From Fennellomyces sp. T-0311 (taxonomy: Eukaryota > Mucoromycota > Mucoromycetes > Mucorales > Lichtheimiaceae), in the NCBI GenBank assembly GCA_025266875.1, contig JALLLT010000032.1, positions 310,001-374,000 of the forward strand: a stretch of DNA of 64,000 nt. The letters run 5' to 3'. The notes beneath the pieces were generated by a model. It had not been told where the DNA came from and did not search any database. It saw only the letters and a list, made by a program, of their open reading frames with translations. Made by a program: the position numbers and the translations under genes. Below, in pieces: positions 1 to 17,400 of this stretch. Numbering within the stretch: position 1 is the stretch's first letter; the number at the start of each line of letters is the position of its first letter.

Positions 1-2
1 CC

Positions 3-92
3 GGTACCAGTGCCGTCAACTCCAACGAACCCTCCCCCTTCGCAGGCGTAGGTGCACCCACCGTATACCAACTCATTTGTATATCATTGTAA
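3..92 (+). CDS. possible 3' end of an upstream gene (partial)
   Basis: One frame is open from the window edge to a stop at about 92 and is rich in Ser, Asn, Pro and Val. A second frame on the same strand is open to a stop at about 51 and is Pro-rich. Either could be the tail of a gene that begins outside the window. There is no recognisable domain, so this is only a flag that an upstream gene may end here. The rest up to 290 is the leader of the G-beta gene. Confidence 0.2.
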   Translation, partial: GTSAVNSNEPSPFAGVGAPTVYQLICISL

Positions 93-290
93 ATTGCATA
101 TAAAGTCGCATTCGTAAGAATAGTAAAACCAAACAAACGTTTAAAACACGCGGACCATTTTTTTCGTTTGCAAACCAACGCATATTTTACTCTTTGGCAA
201 GCAGTATTATCATATTCCCTATCGTCAAAAACACGCACGGTACATGATTCACTTCGCATTCCTGCTCCAATCGCACACAATCGGGATATA

Positions 291-1490
291 ATGAGCTCTA
301 GCGATGACGACATTGTACAACGCACCGTGTCAGCTAAGCGGGAGGCTGAACGATTGAAAGACAAGATTAAGAAAAAGAAAGAAGCCTTAAGCGATACCAC
401 ACGTAAGAGCGCAATGCCGTCCATAAAAAGAGATTAACGTTACACCAAAATGCAGTTGCACAAGCGGCACTCAAGGTTGATCCGTTACCACGACTCACAA
501 TGAAAGTACGACGCACCCTGAAAGGCCACCTTGCCAAAATATACGCCATGTACTGGGCAGAAGATAGACGCCACTTGGTGTCCGCCTCCCAAGACGGCAA
601 GCTCCTGGTATGGGACGCCTACACAACCAACAAAATATTTGCAATACCTCTGCGATCATCGTGGGTCATGACATGCGCCTATGCCCCCTCGGGTGACTTT
701 GTTGCTTCCGGTGGTCTAGACAACATCTGTTCAATTTATAATCTCAAGACACCCGAAGGTCCCAAGCGACCTGCACGCGAACTGGCTGCCCATTCAGGCT
801 ATTTGAGCTGCTGTCGATTCATCAACAATGACCGGATCTTGACTTCAAGTGGAGACACCACATGCATATTATGGGACGTGGATGTCGGTCAGAAACTAGA
901 AGAGTTTGTGGATCACACAGGCGATGTCATGAGGTATATAAGCACGTATGGGATCCCATCGGTCGTACTAAACAACCGTACAAGTCTTTCAATATCACCC
1001 AATCCCAATATATTTTGTTCTGGAGCATGCGATGCGACCGCCAAAATATGGGACATCCGTTTAGGCAAATGCGTTCAATCATTCAGTGGCCACGAGTCCG
1101 ATATCAATGCAGTACAATTCTTTCCCAATGGCAATGCAATAGGCACAGGATCCGACGATGCGAGTTGTCGGCTATTCGACTTGCGCGCAGATCGTGAACT
1201 GAATATATTTTCACACGAACAGATCTTTTGCGGAATCACATCCATCGCCTTTTCAATATCGGGTCGGTTACTGTTCGGTGGCTATGACGATTACAATTGT
1301 CATGTATGGGATACGCTGCGCGGTGACCGCGTTGGTATCTTAAGCGGACACGAGAATCGGGTATCCTGCCTAGGGATTTCGAGCGATGGAATGGCATTAT
1401 GCACGGGTAGCTGGGATCATTTACTAAAGGTAACGGCGGATTTTATACATTCCAATCAAGCTTACACGGATTTTATAGATTTGGACATAA
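291..1490 (+). CDS. heterotrimeric G-protein beta subunit (WD40)
   Basis: This is a G-beta subunit, the seven-bladed WD40 partner of G-alpha and G-gamma that couples receptors to downstream signalling at the plasma membrane. I read four exons: 291-402, 456-933, 985-1429 and 1479-1490, giving 348 residues, the usual family length. The N-terminus is a charged helix ([18 protein letters not shown]) of the kind that coils with G-gamma. It is followed by the conserved stretch [20 protein letters not shown] and WD repeats such as [14 protein letters not shown]. The last exon is only 12 nt. It restores the canonical C-terminal ending LLKIWT, which is why I chose the acceptor at 1478 over a later one. 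The start is the ATG at 291, directly before the coiled-coil helix. Family assignment is firm; which of several fungal paralogues it is cannot be told. Confidence 0.93.
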
Positions 1491-1584
1491 TGTTACTTAT
1501 TTGTACTTGTAGGATATTTGGATACTCAAATATATTAGTTCTTTTGTGTAAAAAACGCTATCCAGCGCGTTTCGTTTATTCAAT

Positions 1585-2921
1585 TCAATTGAAATGGGAA
1601 GATGGGCTTCCGGTTGGTGGGTAGAAATGTGATCCACGCGGGCTAGAGGATACGTTGATCGGAATGCCGTTTGCTGCGGCGACAGACGAAGATGATGTGG
1701 ATGCGCGAGGGGTAGGGGAATCATAACCAGGGAACGAAGGGCCACGAGAGATGGCAACGGAGCTACTGAATGCAGAGTGAGATAACAGGGACGATGTAGG
1801 TGGAGGATAGGGTCGATTGGTGAGGTTGACAATAGATGATTTGTAGGAAGAGGCGAGTGAAAGAGATGATTCGTCGGTAAACAAAATATTGGCAATATCT
1901 GGTGGGAATGGATTAAAAATATATTCAGCATTTCCCGATCCTCGTTCCAATTAGAATTACAGCAAACTTTACCTTTAAGATGATCTTGGACTGCAAACGA
2001 GTATGCATAATCTGCTGCAGTGAAGTGGAGGTTATTTTCCAAGTCCACATTGCATCCTTGGGACTAGACAAGATTAAATGAACGTTCATGTGACACACGC
2101 ATATTTTAATTTACCACCAGCAGTTCCATAACGGTACAATGGCCCCACGCCGATGCATGATGAAGTGCTGAATTGCCGTCATTATCGACATGGTCAATGT
2201 CGGCTGATATCGATAGCAGATACTGTTGCAAATGTTAAGCATTTCGATTCAATGGGTCATGGAGTTACATACGCTGACAAGGGCAGCATTTCCGGCCCGA
2301 GCTGCATAAAGGAGTGCTGTCCAGCCGTTTTTATTTATAGCATGAATGCATTCTGGATATCGGGTGACATAGCTGTAAAAGATCTAGGCAACAGTTAATA
2401 ACCAAGGATACCTTTTGTTGCCACGTTACCTCTTGATGGTTGTATATCGCCGCTATCATCAATACGGTCATACCCTCGTTATCCTAATTATGTCCTGCGT
2501 GTGTGAGAAGACGCATTGAGCCGATAGTTGTGTTGTTGGTCGAGATAAAATTACCATGGATATTACTTCTTCTTCATGGCCCATATCTAATAAAAGATCT
2601 ACAAGCTGGACATGCCCGTATCTTGCTGCATACATAAGGGTTGTGCTATCCACCAGAGTCAGTTTCTGTGCGCACAAAAACGTGTCAAAGAGCCTTACAA
2701 TCCTGATTCCGGATCAGCATTCTGTATATTGGCTACTTTTTTCGCCAATCGCTTGACAGCGGGTATATTGCCATCTTGTAAAATAGTCAGTTTTAAATGA
2801 TACAACGTTGTGTCATTAAACCTTTGGCAGCTTTCGAAAGCCGAGCTGAAGAGCTTTCTCTGACGACAACCTGTCGTCGAAAATCGAAAAATGAATGAGG
2901 TTTTTCTTGATGTGTATTCAT
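1585..2921 (-). CDS. ankyrin-repeat protein
   Basis: This is a protein of about 314 residues built mostly of ankyrin repeats, which usually mediate protein binding. I read eight exons on the minus strand: 2921-2822, 2774-2699, 2645-2555, 2483-2430, 2383-2273, 2222-2115, 2063-1973 and 1898-1585. The lengths sum to an intact frame. Repeat cores are visible in order: [75 protein letters not shown] and [13 protein letters not shown]. The C-terminal 100 residues are a Ser/Pro-rich tail without a known domain. The start at 2921 is the only ATG that joins the first repeat through a good intron (2821-2775). The gene is convergent with the G-beta gene and divergent from TBCD, with about 115 bp between the two starts. 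The specific function is unknown. Confidence 0.8.
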
Positions 2922-3035
2922 TGAACTGACGAAAAGAACCACTTTGCAAAAAAAAAAAAAGGGTTCCTGAATAAAAAGAGGGTGTGTGCGACACCGATTT
3001 TATTTCAGCTTTCCTTTGCCCCTCCGAAAGCCAAA

Positions 3036-7526
<4,491 letters not shown>

Positions 7527-7570
7527 TAAAACTGGCTTCCTCCACGTTTTTTTTTCTTCTTGCATAAAAA

Positions 7571-8655
7571 ATGCCACCAAAAAAGAAGAAACTCAAGACC
7601 GCCTTGAGCAATGTGCTCCAAGCAGCCGAAAAACATAAGCGAGAACAATATAAGCAGCAAGTACAGCAAGCCCGACTCAAACAAGTCAAACAAAAACAAC
7701 AGGTTCATCCGCAACATGGACGGAAACCTAAATTCACAGACAACGATCGCGTCTTACTGATTGGCGAAGGCAATTTTTCGTTTGCGCGCTCGCTTGCTGA
7801 ACACTACATGGCGAGCAATCCAAGCAATATTGTTGCCACTTGCTACGACAGCGAACAAGTTTTGTACGATAAGTACGCCGACGAAGCTAAAACCAACGTG
7901 GCACAATTGAAGCAGCTTGGTGTTGCCGTGTTGTTTGAAGTCGACGGTACAAAGTTGAAGAAGCACAAGAATATATGCAAAAACCGGTATACAAAGATCA
8001 TTTTCAACTTTCCGCACGCAGGTAAAGTGTCACCCGTCCTTTATGCAACAGTCGACTTAGGTCGTTTCCAGGTGCCGGTATCAAGGATCAAGATCACAAT
8101 GTACGCGCCAATCAGAAGCTATTGAACGAGTTTTTCGTGTCTGCCTTGCCGCTTTTATCAAAGGAAGGCGAAACAAGCCGGTATCTTCCGGTTCAGCAAA
8201 AGCAGGATGATGACGAAGCGGATTTGGAAGTGAAGGAAGATGATGAAGAAGAAGAATTGGAACCTCTGGCAGAGGGTGAAATGCATGTTACCATCAAGAC
8301 ATGCAAGCCGTACGACCTTTGGGATATTCGGACTCTGGCTAAAACAACAGGCAGATTGGCTATCAAGACTACGTTTCCGTTCCATCCGGACATATACCCA
8401 GGATACGAGCATCGTCGTACGTTAGGATTCAAGGAAGGTGTGAGCAAGGGCGAAAACGCAGAAATCGTATCGTCCAATCCAAAGACATTCGTTATTGTGC
8501 GGGATTCAGCAATGGCAGCCGACAGGGAGAAAAGTAAGCAAGGCGCAATCAACAAAAAGAAAGAATTGCAACGACAAGCGCTGCTGGGAAAGAAGAAACG
8601 GAAGCAACGGCCCATGTCAAAACCAGAAAGCAGCGATGACGATGATGAAGAATAA
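7571..8655 (+). CDS. Bmt5-like 25S rRNA (uracil-N3) methyltransferase
   Basis: Two exons, 7571-8021 and 8072-8655, encode 344 residues. The N-terminal 60 residues are Lys/Gln-rich, as in nucleolar proteins. The Rossmann-like SAM domain follows with the hallmark VLLIGEGNFSFARSLAEHY, then ATCYDSEQ, and the IIFNFPHAGAGIKDQDHN motif that spans the intron. NQKLLNEFF and the late motif YDLWDIRTLAKTTGRL complete the DUF2431 domain pattern of yeast Bmt5. The family methylates a uridine of large-subunit rRNA in the nucleolus. An acidic insert sits at about residues 190-225, and the C-terminus is basic then acidic, ending in a run of Asp and Glu. The gene starts 45 bp after the TBCD stop on the same strand. 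Substrate specificity is inferred from the family. Confidence 0.85.
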
Positions 8656-9794
8656 AAAGTTGCTGATGTACATATGTAAACGTTTCGGACTCTTTCGAAT
8701 ACAAATGGCATGACAATAAGCTTCTTGGCAACACACTTGAGTCTTTCGATAGTAGCCAAGTTGATTTATGCATATGTACATGTGCTACCCACAAAAAGCC
8801 TTCGGATCAATACCCACTTTAATCGGCGATCTGCAGCAGGACCCGGGTGCACGCTTTTTGTCGAGGCTCTTTTGGTTCTGTCAATGATCAGATCTCGAGT
8901 TGAGAACGTATAGAGTCGAAAGAAATATGCCGTCCTGCAGTTATCATCCGGTGCGTGCTTTAAAAGATTGCCAGGCGACGCGAAACACTTTGCAGCACGT
9001 ATACTTGACTGTAAAACGAATCAACTCGACGCAAGGTCCGTAAACTCGTCTTCGGGTTTATAAAACTCTATCGACACCTTTACAGATTTGTTATACCGAG
9101 TTATGTATATACATTGATGCCTTCTGCACTTTATTGTTGCTTATAGATATATTTATATTCATATACATTGTCTATAGTAAAATGTCAAAACACTACTACC
9201 GGAATCCCGTTAAACGGTTTCAGCAAGAAATAACCTCATGATTTCCTTCCCGTCATTCCCGATGTTGTACCGTTCAAGTCTCTGTTACACCACGGGTTGT
9301 CGGCTATCACCGTTCTGCTTGTGCGACAGTGTTATACACATTTGGGGAAGTCCTTGCGCATGATCATCCCGTGAGCCAATGTACTAATTATGATAGGTTC
9401 GGTTTTGAATTACACGTACTTATCGTGTTTATGAACGTACTTTATAAACGTCGGTCTCCAATTAACCTTCGACCCACGAAAAAAGATTGACCGCCAATGA
9501 CGAAAAATAGGTGGCCGAAAAGTACGCATAGGCTACTCAGAAATGGTCGGGTTAAAGTCAAGATGGTAATAACGGAGAGGGCATCAGGCCTAGGCCTTAC
9601 ATCGCTGTCTTTAGTCATGATATTCTCTTATTCGATGGGCAATCCTACTTGGCAAGTGACCGCAAGCATCCATCGACTATGTATTGGCCATTCGGGTCTG
9701 CAGATTTACATTTTATCAAATTTAAAGTCGACCGATTACATGCGTGCTCAAATGCCAGTTTTGTCAGTTTCTGGGTACCTTACATGGTCTGCTA
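8656..9794. other. intergenic region before the pogo transposon
   Basis: No open frame here shows coding character or a recognisable domain. The region is AT-rich with scattered short palindromes. It ends at the TA target dinucleotide (9793-9794) of the transposon. I see no RNA gene. Confidence 0.5.
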
Positions 9795-9817
9795 CAGTGG
9801 ACCCCCGCTTTTTGCAC
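9795..9817 (+). repeat. left terminal inverted repeat of the pogo element
   Basis: A 23-bp terminal repeat starting CAGTGGACC, directly after the TA target site. It matches the right end in inverted orientation at 22 of 23 positions by eye. Confidence 0.92.
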
Positions 9818-10006
9818 AGGCGGGTTTTTAGAGAAAGATGTGCAAAAAGCGGGGGTGTGCAAAAAGCGAGGTTGTTACACAACGGGAAATATAATAGCCA
9901 TTTGCCTATATCAGCCAATAAGATTCAGCAGATAACTATAACGTTATAAATATATTTGTATCACGTGTCAAGACTTAGTTCTTTTGTTTACTTTATTATC
10001 AAAAAA

Positions 10007-11802
10007 ATGCCTCCCAAACCCAGAATCGATGCAAAGCATAAAGAAGTGATGGTTAATCACTACTTCGAGATGAAGGAATCCAATAGAGAAATCACCATCC
10101 AGGAATTGATGAAATGGGGAAAAACGGTGATGAAGTATACAGATGTACCTGACAGAAGCACCGTTAGCCGTTGGGTTAAAAGAAAAGCAGAGGACGATGA
10201 AGCTGGTATTACTCGGAATGTTAAGCAGAGAAATCGTGCAAAGTTTCCAGTATGTAGTGAAATGAAAGTAAGCATAGCTATATCATTTACAAATGATGCT
10301 GTATAGATTGTGGAGGAGGCCCTATACATGTGGATTGAACAAAGGGCCTTTGAGAGAATTCCAGTCAACTGGCGCGTTATAACAGCTGCTGGAAAAGACT
10401 TCGCTGAAAAGCTTGGTGTGCCGGAAGAGCAACTGGCGTTTACCAACGGCTGGCAAGATCGCTTTCGTACCAGATATGGTTTAAAGATGGTCAGGCTTCA
10501 TGGTGAAGGCAGCTCCGCTGACCTTGAGCTGGCAGCTGCCATGCTGCCAGAAGTACAAAAGAAAGTGGAGGAGTATGCGCCCAGGGATGTTTACAACATG
10601 GACGAAACCGCATTTTTTTACACCAGCGCTCCTACCACCACTATTGCCACTGCTGGCTTCCAAGGAGTCAAGCAGGATAAGTCCAGGTTGACAGTTGTGA
10701 TCACCGTGAACGCTGATGGCTCCGATAAGCGTGACCTTTGGTTTATTGGCAAAGCCAAAAGACCTACTTGTTTTTCGAGAGTAAGCAGTTTATACACAAA
10801 ATCTATAGCTCATATTTACTGATAAAATATAAAAGGCAAGCAAGGAGAAGGTCAATATTAGCAATTATTATGCTAATGCTAATGCATGGATGACCCGTGA
10901 TATATTCACGCTCTACCTCAAAAGGTTGGACAGAGCTATGGATTACCAGAAGCGCAAGATCCTTTTGCTGTTGGACAACTTTTCTGGTCACTTTCCAAGG
11001 GACTATACCCCTACAAATGTGGAGGTTTTGTATCTACCACCGAATACGACTTCAATGATGCAACCATTAGATGCAGGCATCTTTAAGAGTTTCAAAGTGC
11101 ATGTCAAGTATGTTATTGCATATATATAATTAACTTAAATTCAGCATTGGTTTAACAGATACATTGTGGAATCATGTCAATAGGAACCAGCAGTATGAAC
11201 ATGCATACGAGAAAATCAAGTTCCGTTTGGAGAGGGGTCTTCCAGCAAATGATGGAACCACTTTCCGTGCTGATGTGCTTACCGGCTTAAAGTGGGCACA
11301 AATTGCTTGGGGCAAAGTGATGCCAATCACAATTGGCAATTGTTTTAGAAAGACAAAGGTGCTAGGTGAAGAGGTCGAGACCGCTGACATCGGGTTAGAT
11401 GAAGCAGAAGAAGTGGCATTGAGTCAGATCCGCGATCATTTAGATCATATGTATGGAGAAAATTCTGAGGAAGCCAAAAACTTCGATGCAAACCCGCCTG
11501 AGGAAGCAGGCGTATGCCATAAAGTGCTTTCCAATGATGAAATTGTCAGTACGCTACTTGAAGAAGAGGAGCTTGTAACTGTGTCTACAGAAGCAAGTGA
11601 TGAATCTCAGCAACAAGACGATGATGTTTCTCCTATTCCGGAGTATACATATCGGCAAAAAGCGGAAAAGATCGAAGACGTACTCAGCTTCTTGAATGGA
11701 TTGGAGCACGAAACCATCAAAGATGAGTTGCGGAAACTTCGAGATGACTACCGCAAAAAGAGTCGCACCAACCAATCAGCACTGACCTCTTTCTTTACAT
11801 AA
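10007..11802 (+). CDS. pogo-family DDE (DDD) transposase
   Basis: Four exons, 10007-10267, 10307-10780, 10836-11107 and 11145-11802, give an unbroken 554-residue protein. The N-terminus carries a helix-turn-helix (ITIQELMKWGKTV ... DRSTVSRWVKRK), then a CENP-B-type DNA-binding domain including FTNGWQDRFRTRYGLK. The catalytic core follows with the three acidic motifs of pogo transposases: VYNMDETAFFY, LLLLDNFSGH and MMQPLDAGIFKSF. The C-terminal 150 residues are acidic with a predicted coiled region. The acceptor at 11144, rather than a later AG, keeps the frame open. The enzyme should cut and paste the surrounding element at TA sites. Nothing suggests domestication, since the gene still lies between its own inverted repeats. 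Confidence 0.93.
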
Positions 11803-12025
11803 TAAAAATTTGTACTTTTTAGTAAATGTTTTAGATGAAATTACAGACGCCGGTTCGAATCTCACTATATCAGTCATCGGATCTATATAATTAAGGTAAG
11901 CTGAAAAATGCACAACCCAAATTTTGGAGTGCATTGTGCAAAAAGCGGGGTGTGCATTTCTCTTAAGTGTTGAGCTGGATTTGCCAGAGTTTGGTGCAAA
12001 AAGCGGGGGTGTGCAAAAAGCGGGG

Positions 12026-12048
12026 GTGCAAAAAGCGGGGTTCCACTG
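12026..12048 (-). repeat. right terminal inverted repeat of the pogo element
   Basis: This is the inverted counterpart of the left end, ending in CCACTG immediately before the TA duplication at 12049-12050. Tandem copies of the GTGCAAAAAGCGGGG motif lie just inside it at about 11994-12025. Confidence 0.92.
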
Positions 12049-14465
12049 TATATGTCTGGCCGAACATAATGCTATTATATTATATATTTCACACAGTATA
12101 CTCGGGCATTTTGATCAGCGATGGTTTTCAAGAGTCCTAAAGAGCGAATAACCGGAAGAGGTAAGCAATCAAGTGCTATTTGTACTCACTCACCTCGGAT
12201 TTATTATCAAATTTATTATATAGGTACTGTAATCTTTCTTTCGTGACGGTACTTTGTGATTACTTAGATATAATTATCTATCTATTCTTTCGCTTGCGTT
12301 TGCTTTCTTTTTCGTGCCCGTGATTCCCCGTCTTAGTTCTCTTTTACACCAATATAATGACGTAAGTATCACTAAAACTTGTGATGTCTCTTTCCTCGTC
12401 CCAAGATACGCATGGGTTAAACCACGGATATCCAGCAGTATCGATAGACGCTGTGATTGTAATTGAGTAATTCTCGACACGCTTGTTTGATAAGAACTGA
12501 CCATTATTATATGAATGGAGCATTATCTCAGGAGGAGGTGATTTTTTGACGGATCAATACGTGGATTGGTATGTAGTTAATTCTGATATGTAAATATCTG
12601 ACATATGTATAGGAATCACTAATCAGTTACTATCGATGAGAAGTACCAGAATTCGCAAATGAGGATAGCGACTGCACTCAACAGAAGGCAAGGCGATCAA
12701 CAACTTGCCTTATTACCGAACTATAATAATAAACGACCTGCGTTTAACGTAGCACAAAAAGAACGCCATCGTAATGTTTGCTATTAGGCCAACACATGAA
12801 TTCTAGCGTCGTTTACTGATATAACAAGACAAACTGGATGTAATTGATAACTCTGGATCAACGTAACATTAGCCCATAAGTCGAAAGCATGTATCACATT
12901 ATACAGCTGATTAATAATATCGGAAGAACCTTGCTTTATCAGCCGATGCAATGTAGATCGCACCTGTAGATAAGGAGGCAAAGCAGTGACCTACATGAAT
13001 CAAAGGTTGCAGCACCGACCAACTACTATATAAGAAAAAAAGCTTACAAAGGAAAGAAAAAGGTAATTCAATAAACACATGTTATGCTCGAATTGGAACC
13101 ATAACACACCATCCATCAACAAACACGCATTTGTATTAAGCAGCATCATGATCATGTCTGAGCAGGCCAAACACTGATGCAAAACAACAGCCTGTCGATC
13201 CTTATATCATGATCAGGTATGGGTAACATTCCAGGCCCTAAAAGTGCCTCACATTTTTTTTGGGAATGTCAAAAAATCTGTCAATGGAAATAAGGAGTTT
13301 TTCATAAAGTAGCACTTTTTTTTACATCATCAAGTATAATCGAGGGGTCTCCTTGGTACAAAAAATTATGTTTGTTAGGTTAACAAACTGTAAAGTTCTA
13401 AAAAAAAGAGAGGTGGTGCTTTTTTGGATCAAAGAGTTTTTTGTGTAGAATTGTGTGATCTTAAAAGTAGAGGAGCATTGACCACTAAAACGCGTCAGTT
13501 TAAAATTGGGCTTACAAAAGATGGAATCCTTTTTTTATACGATCGAAAAAAAATTATATTCTCGTTAATTAATGCATGCATGCAACGAACGTGGAACACC
13601 TGACATTTCCATCGCTTTTTGCATGGTCGGAAGAGTGTGAGGGGTTGAGTAATATTTCGGGATGGCGTGGGTGCACAGAGATGAGCTTACCGCTGTGTCA
13701 CGTTGAAAAAAAAAGAGGGCTTTTTTGTATCATAGCTTTCTTGTCCGCGCTCGCGTGCGTGGCAAAAAAGTGGGCTCATGGGGGCTTGTTTAGAAGCGCG
13801 GTGATAGAAAGGTTAAGAGCTCTTTTGCACTACTCTCCCCCACCTTCAATTTTGTAACCTAGGATTTACAAAACCATAGCAACAAGTCAAGTCTGAGGGT
13901 TGATTTGGCGACAGAACATAACACAAACAATAACACCTGCTGATGGAATGAAACAGACAACTTGCAGCACTTTTTTTTTAGGAGGTGATGGTTGAAAGGT
14001 TGAAAAAGGGGGAGCGGAGACCGGACCGATAAGAGCAACAGGCTGGTTAGCAAGCTTTTGTTTTTTTTACACGAACTATAAGGCTAGCAAAGATGAGAGA
14101 AACAGGTGCTAAGAACCCTGTGACCTGGAGAAAAACAGAGATTATGGTATTCTAGGCAAAGTGCTATTGACGGGGGAGCACGAATGAGAAGAATGAAATG
14201 CCGTATGCATTCGCAAATGATCGGAACAGCCAACCGGGGAAAGCACTACTGGTGTAACACAGCCCGATCCAACTTTGTGCGCACATCTCTTAGAGGTCTC
14301 GGCTTGTTGTCCGTTCCTTTTTCTTTTTGCTGCTCTTCCTCTTCTTTTTCTCTTTACTCCTTTGCGTTTTGTTTTTTTCGTATAATATATATAAAAAAGC
14401 TTACTTTGGCGCCAAACTTATAGCCTCCCTGTAATTATTATACAACAAATAGATAGACTCCACCC
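12049..14465. other. 2.4-kb intergenic region
   Basis: Only short open frames without coding character or known motifs are present. The last few hundred bases before the kinesin start contain pyrimidine-rich tracts (about 14310-14390), typical of a fungal promoter and leader. I see no tRNA, repeat array or transposon ends. A minus-strand stretch at 12784-12981 reads as protein for 65 codons, but nothing supports it as an exon. Confidence 0.45.
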
Positions 14466-17400
14466 ATGACTTCGACTGCCGTGAGGTACTACCGCCCTTC
14501 CTTGTTTTTTTTTTTACCGGCAATGACTAATACTGAGATGGTAGGGTGGGCTTGCGTGTCCGCCCATTGACACAGAAAGAGCAGCTCAGCAATTGCAGCG
14601 AATGCCTGTCGTACATTCCGAACGAACCGCAAATCCTGATTGGCACGGACAAATCGTTCACCTACGATTATGTTTTTGACTCCAATAGCGATCAGGCTAG
14701 CGTGTATGAAGCAGCAGCCGGACCATTGATGCAGAAATTCATGGACGGGTATCGTATAAAAGAATAGAGCCATGCTCTCACATGCTTCCATGCTAACTGT
14801 ATTTGTTTTTTTCTCCTGCACAGTTTCAATGCAACTATTCTGGCATATGGGTAACAGAAAAAAAAGCTTTCATTTGTGTCAGAGACATCAACTCACACCG
14901 TTTGACGTTTCTATTACCAGTCAGACTGGGTCAGGCAAAACGTACAGCATGGGCACCGGCCTGGAGAACACCAGCGACCCAGAAAATGAAGGTCCGCACG
15001 CAAGATTGTATAACGTTTGTGCTATACTAACCGTGGGCCTTAAAAACCCCCCATTGCAAACTCTCCTATAGGCATCGTTCCTCGCTGCATATTGGAACTC
15101 TTTGAGCAATTGCAGGCTCGTGCAGCTGAAGACTCCGAATACGATTTCGAAGTGGCCGTGTCGTTCCTCGAGCTTTACAACGAAGAGCTGATCGATCTGC
15201 TGAACCCCAGCACAGCCCAGAAGCGCAAGAATGGAAACTCGATTAGTTCCACAGAGATTTCTATTCGTGAAGACATTGCCGGAAATATCTACTGGAGCGG
15301 CGTCAGGGAGGAAGTTTGCCGTAGCCCTGAAGAGTTGCTAGGGTAACATAACCTGATACCACGATTGCGTCCTTATTTTCTAGGTGGCTAAAAAGTGCTA
15401 TCCCCCATTTTCTCCCCTTAATTCTGATTTGTAGCTTCCTTGCCAAAGGCTCCCTGTGCCGTACAACTGGATCCACTGAGATGAACACAGTGTCCTCCCG
15501 TTCGCATGCAATTTTCTCCGTCATCCTTAAGCAGACCAAGCCTGCCGGAGACGACGAGGAGAGCAAGTCTCCTCAATCACTTACCAGCAAGTTCCATTTT
15601 GTCGATTTGGCTGGATCTGAGCGGGTAAATTTCTTCTCCATCTTTTTTTTTTTAGCTTGCTCACGTGGCCTATCCGCAATTAGTTAAATCGGACAAAGGC
15701 CCAGGGCGACCGGGCCAAAGAAGGCATCGCTATCAATTCTGGACTTCTTGCTCTAGGCAACGTTATTTCGGCGCTGGGAGACGAGCATCGTCGTGCAACC
15801 CATGTTCCCTACAGAGATTCTAAGCTTACTAGACTGCTTCAGGATTCACTCGGTGGCAACAGTCAGACATTGATGCTTGCATGTGTCTCACCTGCCGACA
15901 GCAATTTCATGGAAACCTTAAATACCCTCAAATACGCCAATCGTGCACGTAATATCAAAAACCGAGTGACGATCAATCAGGACTTTGCAGGTTCGTCCAT
16001 CGAAGTCAACCAATTGCGTTCGCTCGTTGCTCGTCTTCGCATGGAAATCAATTCGCTGCGCGCCGAAAATGCCGGTGACACCTACGCCGGCAACATCCAT
16101 CGTGACGAGGAAGTCAGAGGACTACGTTCCGAAGTCACCCGTCTACGTGATCGCATCGATGACATGAGCACCAATTTGATTCAAATTACCAGCGAACGTG
16201 ACACGCTCGTTATGGAACGTGAACTTGGCGCGTTTATGAATGATGAAAACGGTGTACCACGGTCCGATGCCGAACGGAACGAAAAGCTGCAAACACATCC
16301 CATCATTGCTCAATATCGAAAGACCATCCAAGACCTCAACAATGAACTTGGCGATACGCGCGACAGACTGGCATTCTTGGAAAGCGTCAAGCCGGCAATG
16401 CAAGCCATGGCTTTGGCTAAACAGCAAGCTAGCTTTTCTGGATCCATTTCATGCGCAAGCAACCAGCCTCGCGCAAATCCTAGTCTTTCTACCAGCAATC
16501 GACGTAGACGTCATCGACGCAGACGAGGTGGTCGCATGAGTGCAACTTCCAGCAGTACCACGACTACCGTTCGACCCAAAGTCACTGCCTCCCGTCAGCG
16601 GTACACTCGCAAGAACGCCAACGCGCGACCCATCAGCCCTGAGGAGATTCCTGAATATGACGAGGACGAGGGCTTTGTCAATGACATGCAGGAAGAAAAT
16701 ATCCGCCAAGAAGTCAAAGACAGCATTGCAAAGGCCCGCGACGAGATCCGCAAGGGAATGGAAGTCTTGGAACTCATCAAGCCTTTGGATGACACCGCCA
16801 AAGCTTGGGAGGAAGAGCTCGAAGCATTCGAAGCCGAAGAACGACGGATCCATGGCAACGATATGCACCGCGCACATTCTGATGAAGGCACTTTCTCATC
16901 TACCCCATCGCCTGTTGGCAATGAGAACGGTGGTCATTACCGTACTGACAGTGACCTCTTGGACGAAATCGAGACGCTGGTTTGTTATTTCATTATACGC
17001 ATTGCAAATGCATGCTTAACGAATTACTTTTAATTTAGGCTGTACCTGCATGGGAAGATCCTGAGAAGCCGAGACAACAATCCGACGAGTCGTCATCGTC
17101 GTCGGCCGACCAGCCATTCGATAACAGCAGCAAGGCATCGCTATTGATCCAGGAATACAAGCATAACCCCCAGATGGTTCGAATGCTGCATCAAATCCAA
17201 TCAGACATCAAGGTCAAGGAGAAGCTTGTTTCACATCTCGAAAAGTCGGAAACGGAATACGCGTTCATGCGCCGCAAGTTTGATGATAAGATTACTCAAC
17301 TCCAGAACCAGCTTGCTGAACTTCAACGTGAACGCGATGCTGCCTTGATGCGCACCAAGAGTCGATTCGTTTCCACAAAGTCAGATATGGCTGTTCAGAT

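Larger units (their letters stand above)
9795..12048 (+). mobile_element. intact pogo-type (Tc1/mariner superfamily) DNA transposon
   Basis: The element is 2,254 bp and is flanked on both sides by the dinucleotide TA (9793-9794 and 12049-12050), the target duplication of Tc1/mariner and pogo elements. Its ends are 23-bp terminal inverted repeats beginning CAGTGGA and ending CTTTTTGCAC, with one mismatch between left and right. Inside each end, further copies of the motif GTGCAAAAAGCGGGG occur: two on the left (about 9838-9872) and four on the right (about 11936-12040, counting the TIR copy), plausibly transposase binding sites. The single gene inside (10007-11802) has an uninterrupted spliced frame. 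Both ends and the gene look recent, so the copy may be active; that is inference. Confidence 0.93.

Noticed and set aside
1513..1551. Alternative last exon of the G-beta gene using the acceptor at 1512
   Set aside because: It gives a non-family tail, while the acceptor at 1478 restores the canonical LLKIW ending.
11848..11867. GGTTCGAATC, a tRNA B-box-like word
   Set aside because: No acceptor stem, D-arm or anticodon arm can be folded around it; it lies in the 3' UTR of the transposase.
16449..16877. 142-codon and several 90-110-codon frames on the minus strand inside the kinesin gene
   Set aside because: Shadows of a GC-rich coding region; the plus strand encodes the continuous coiled-coil protein.
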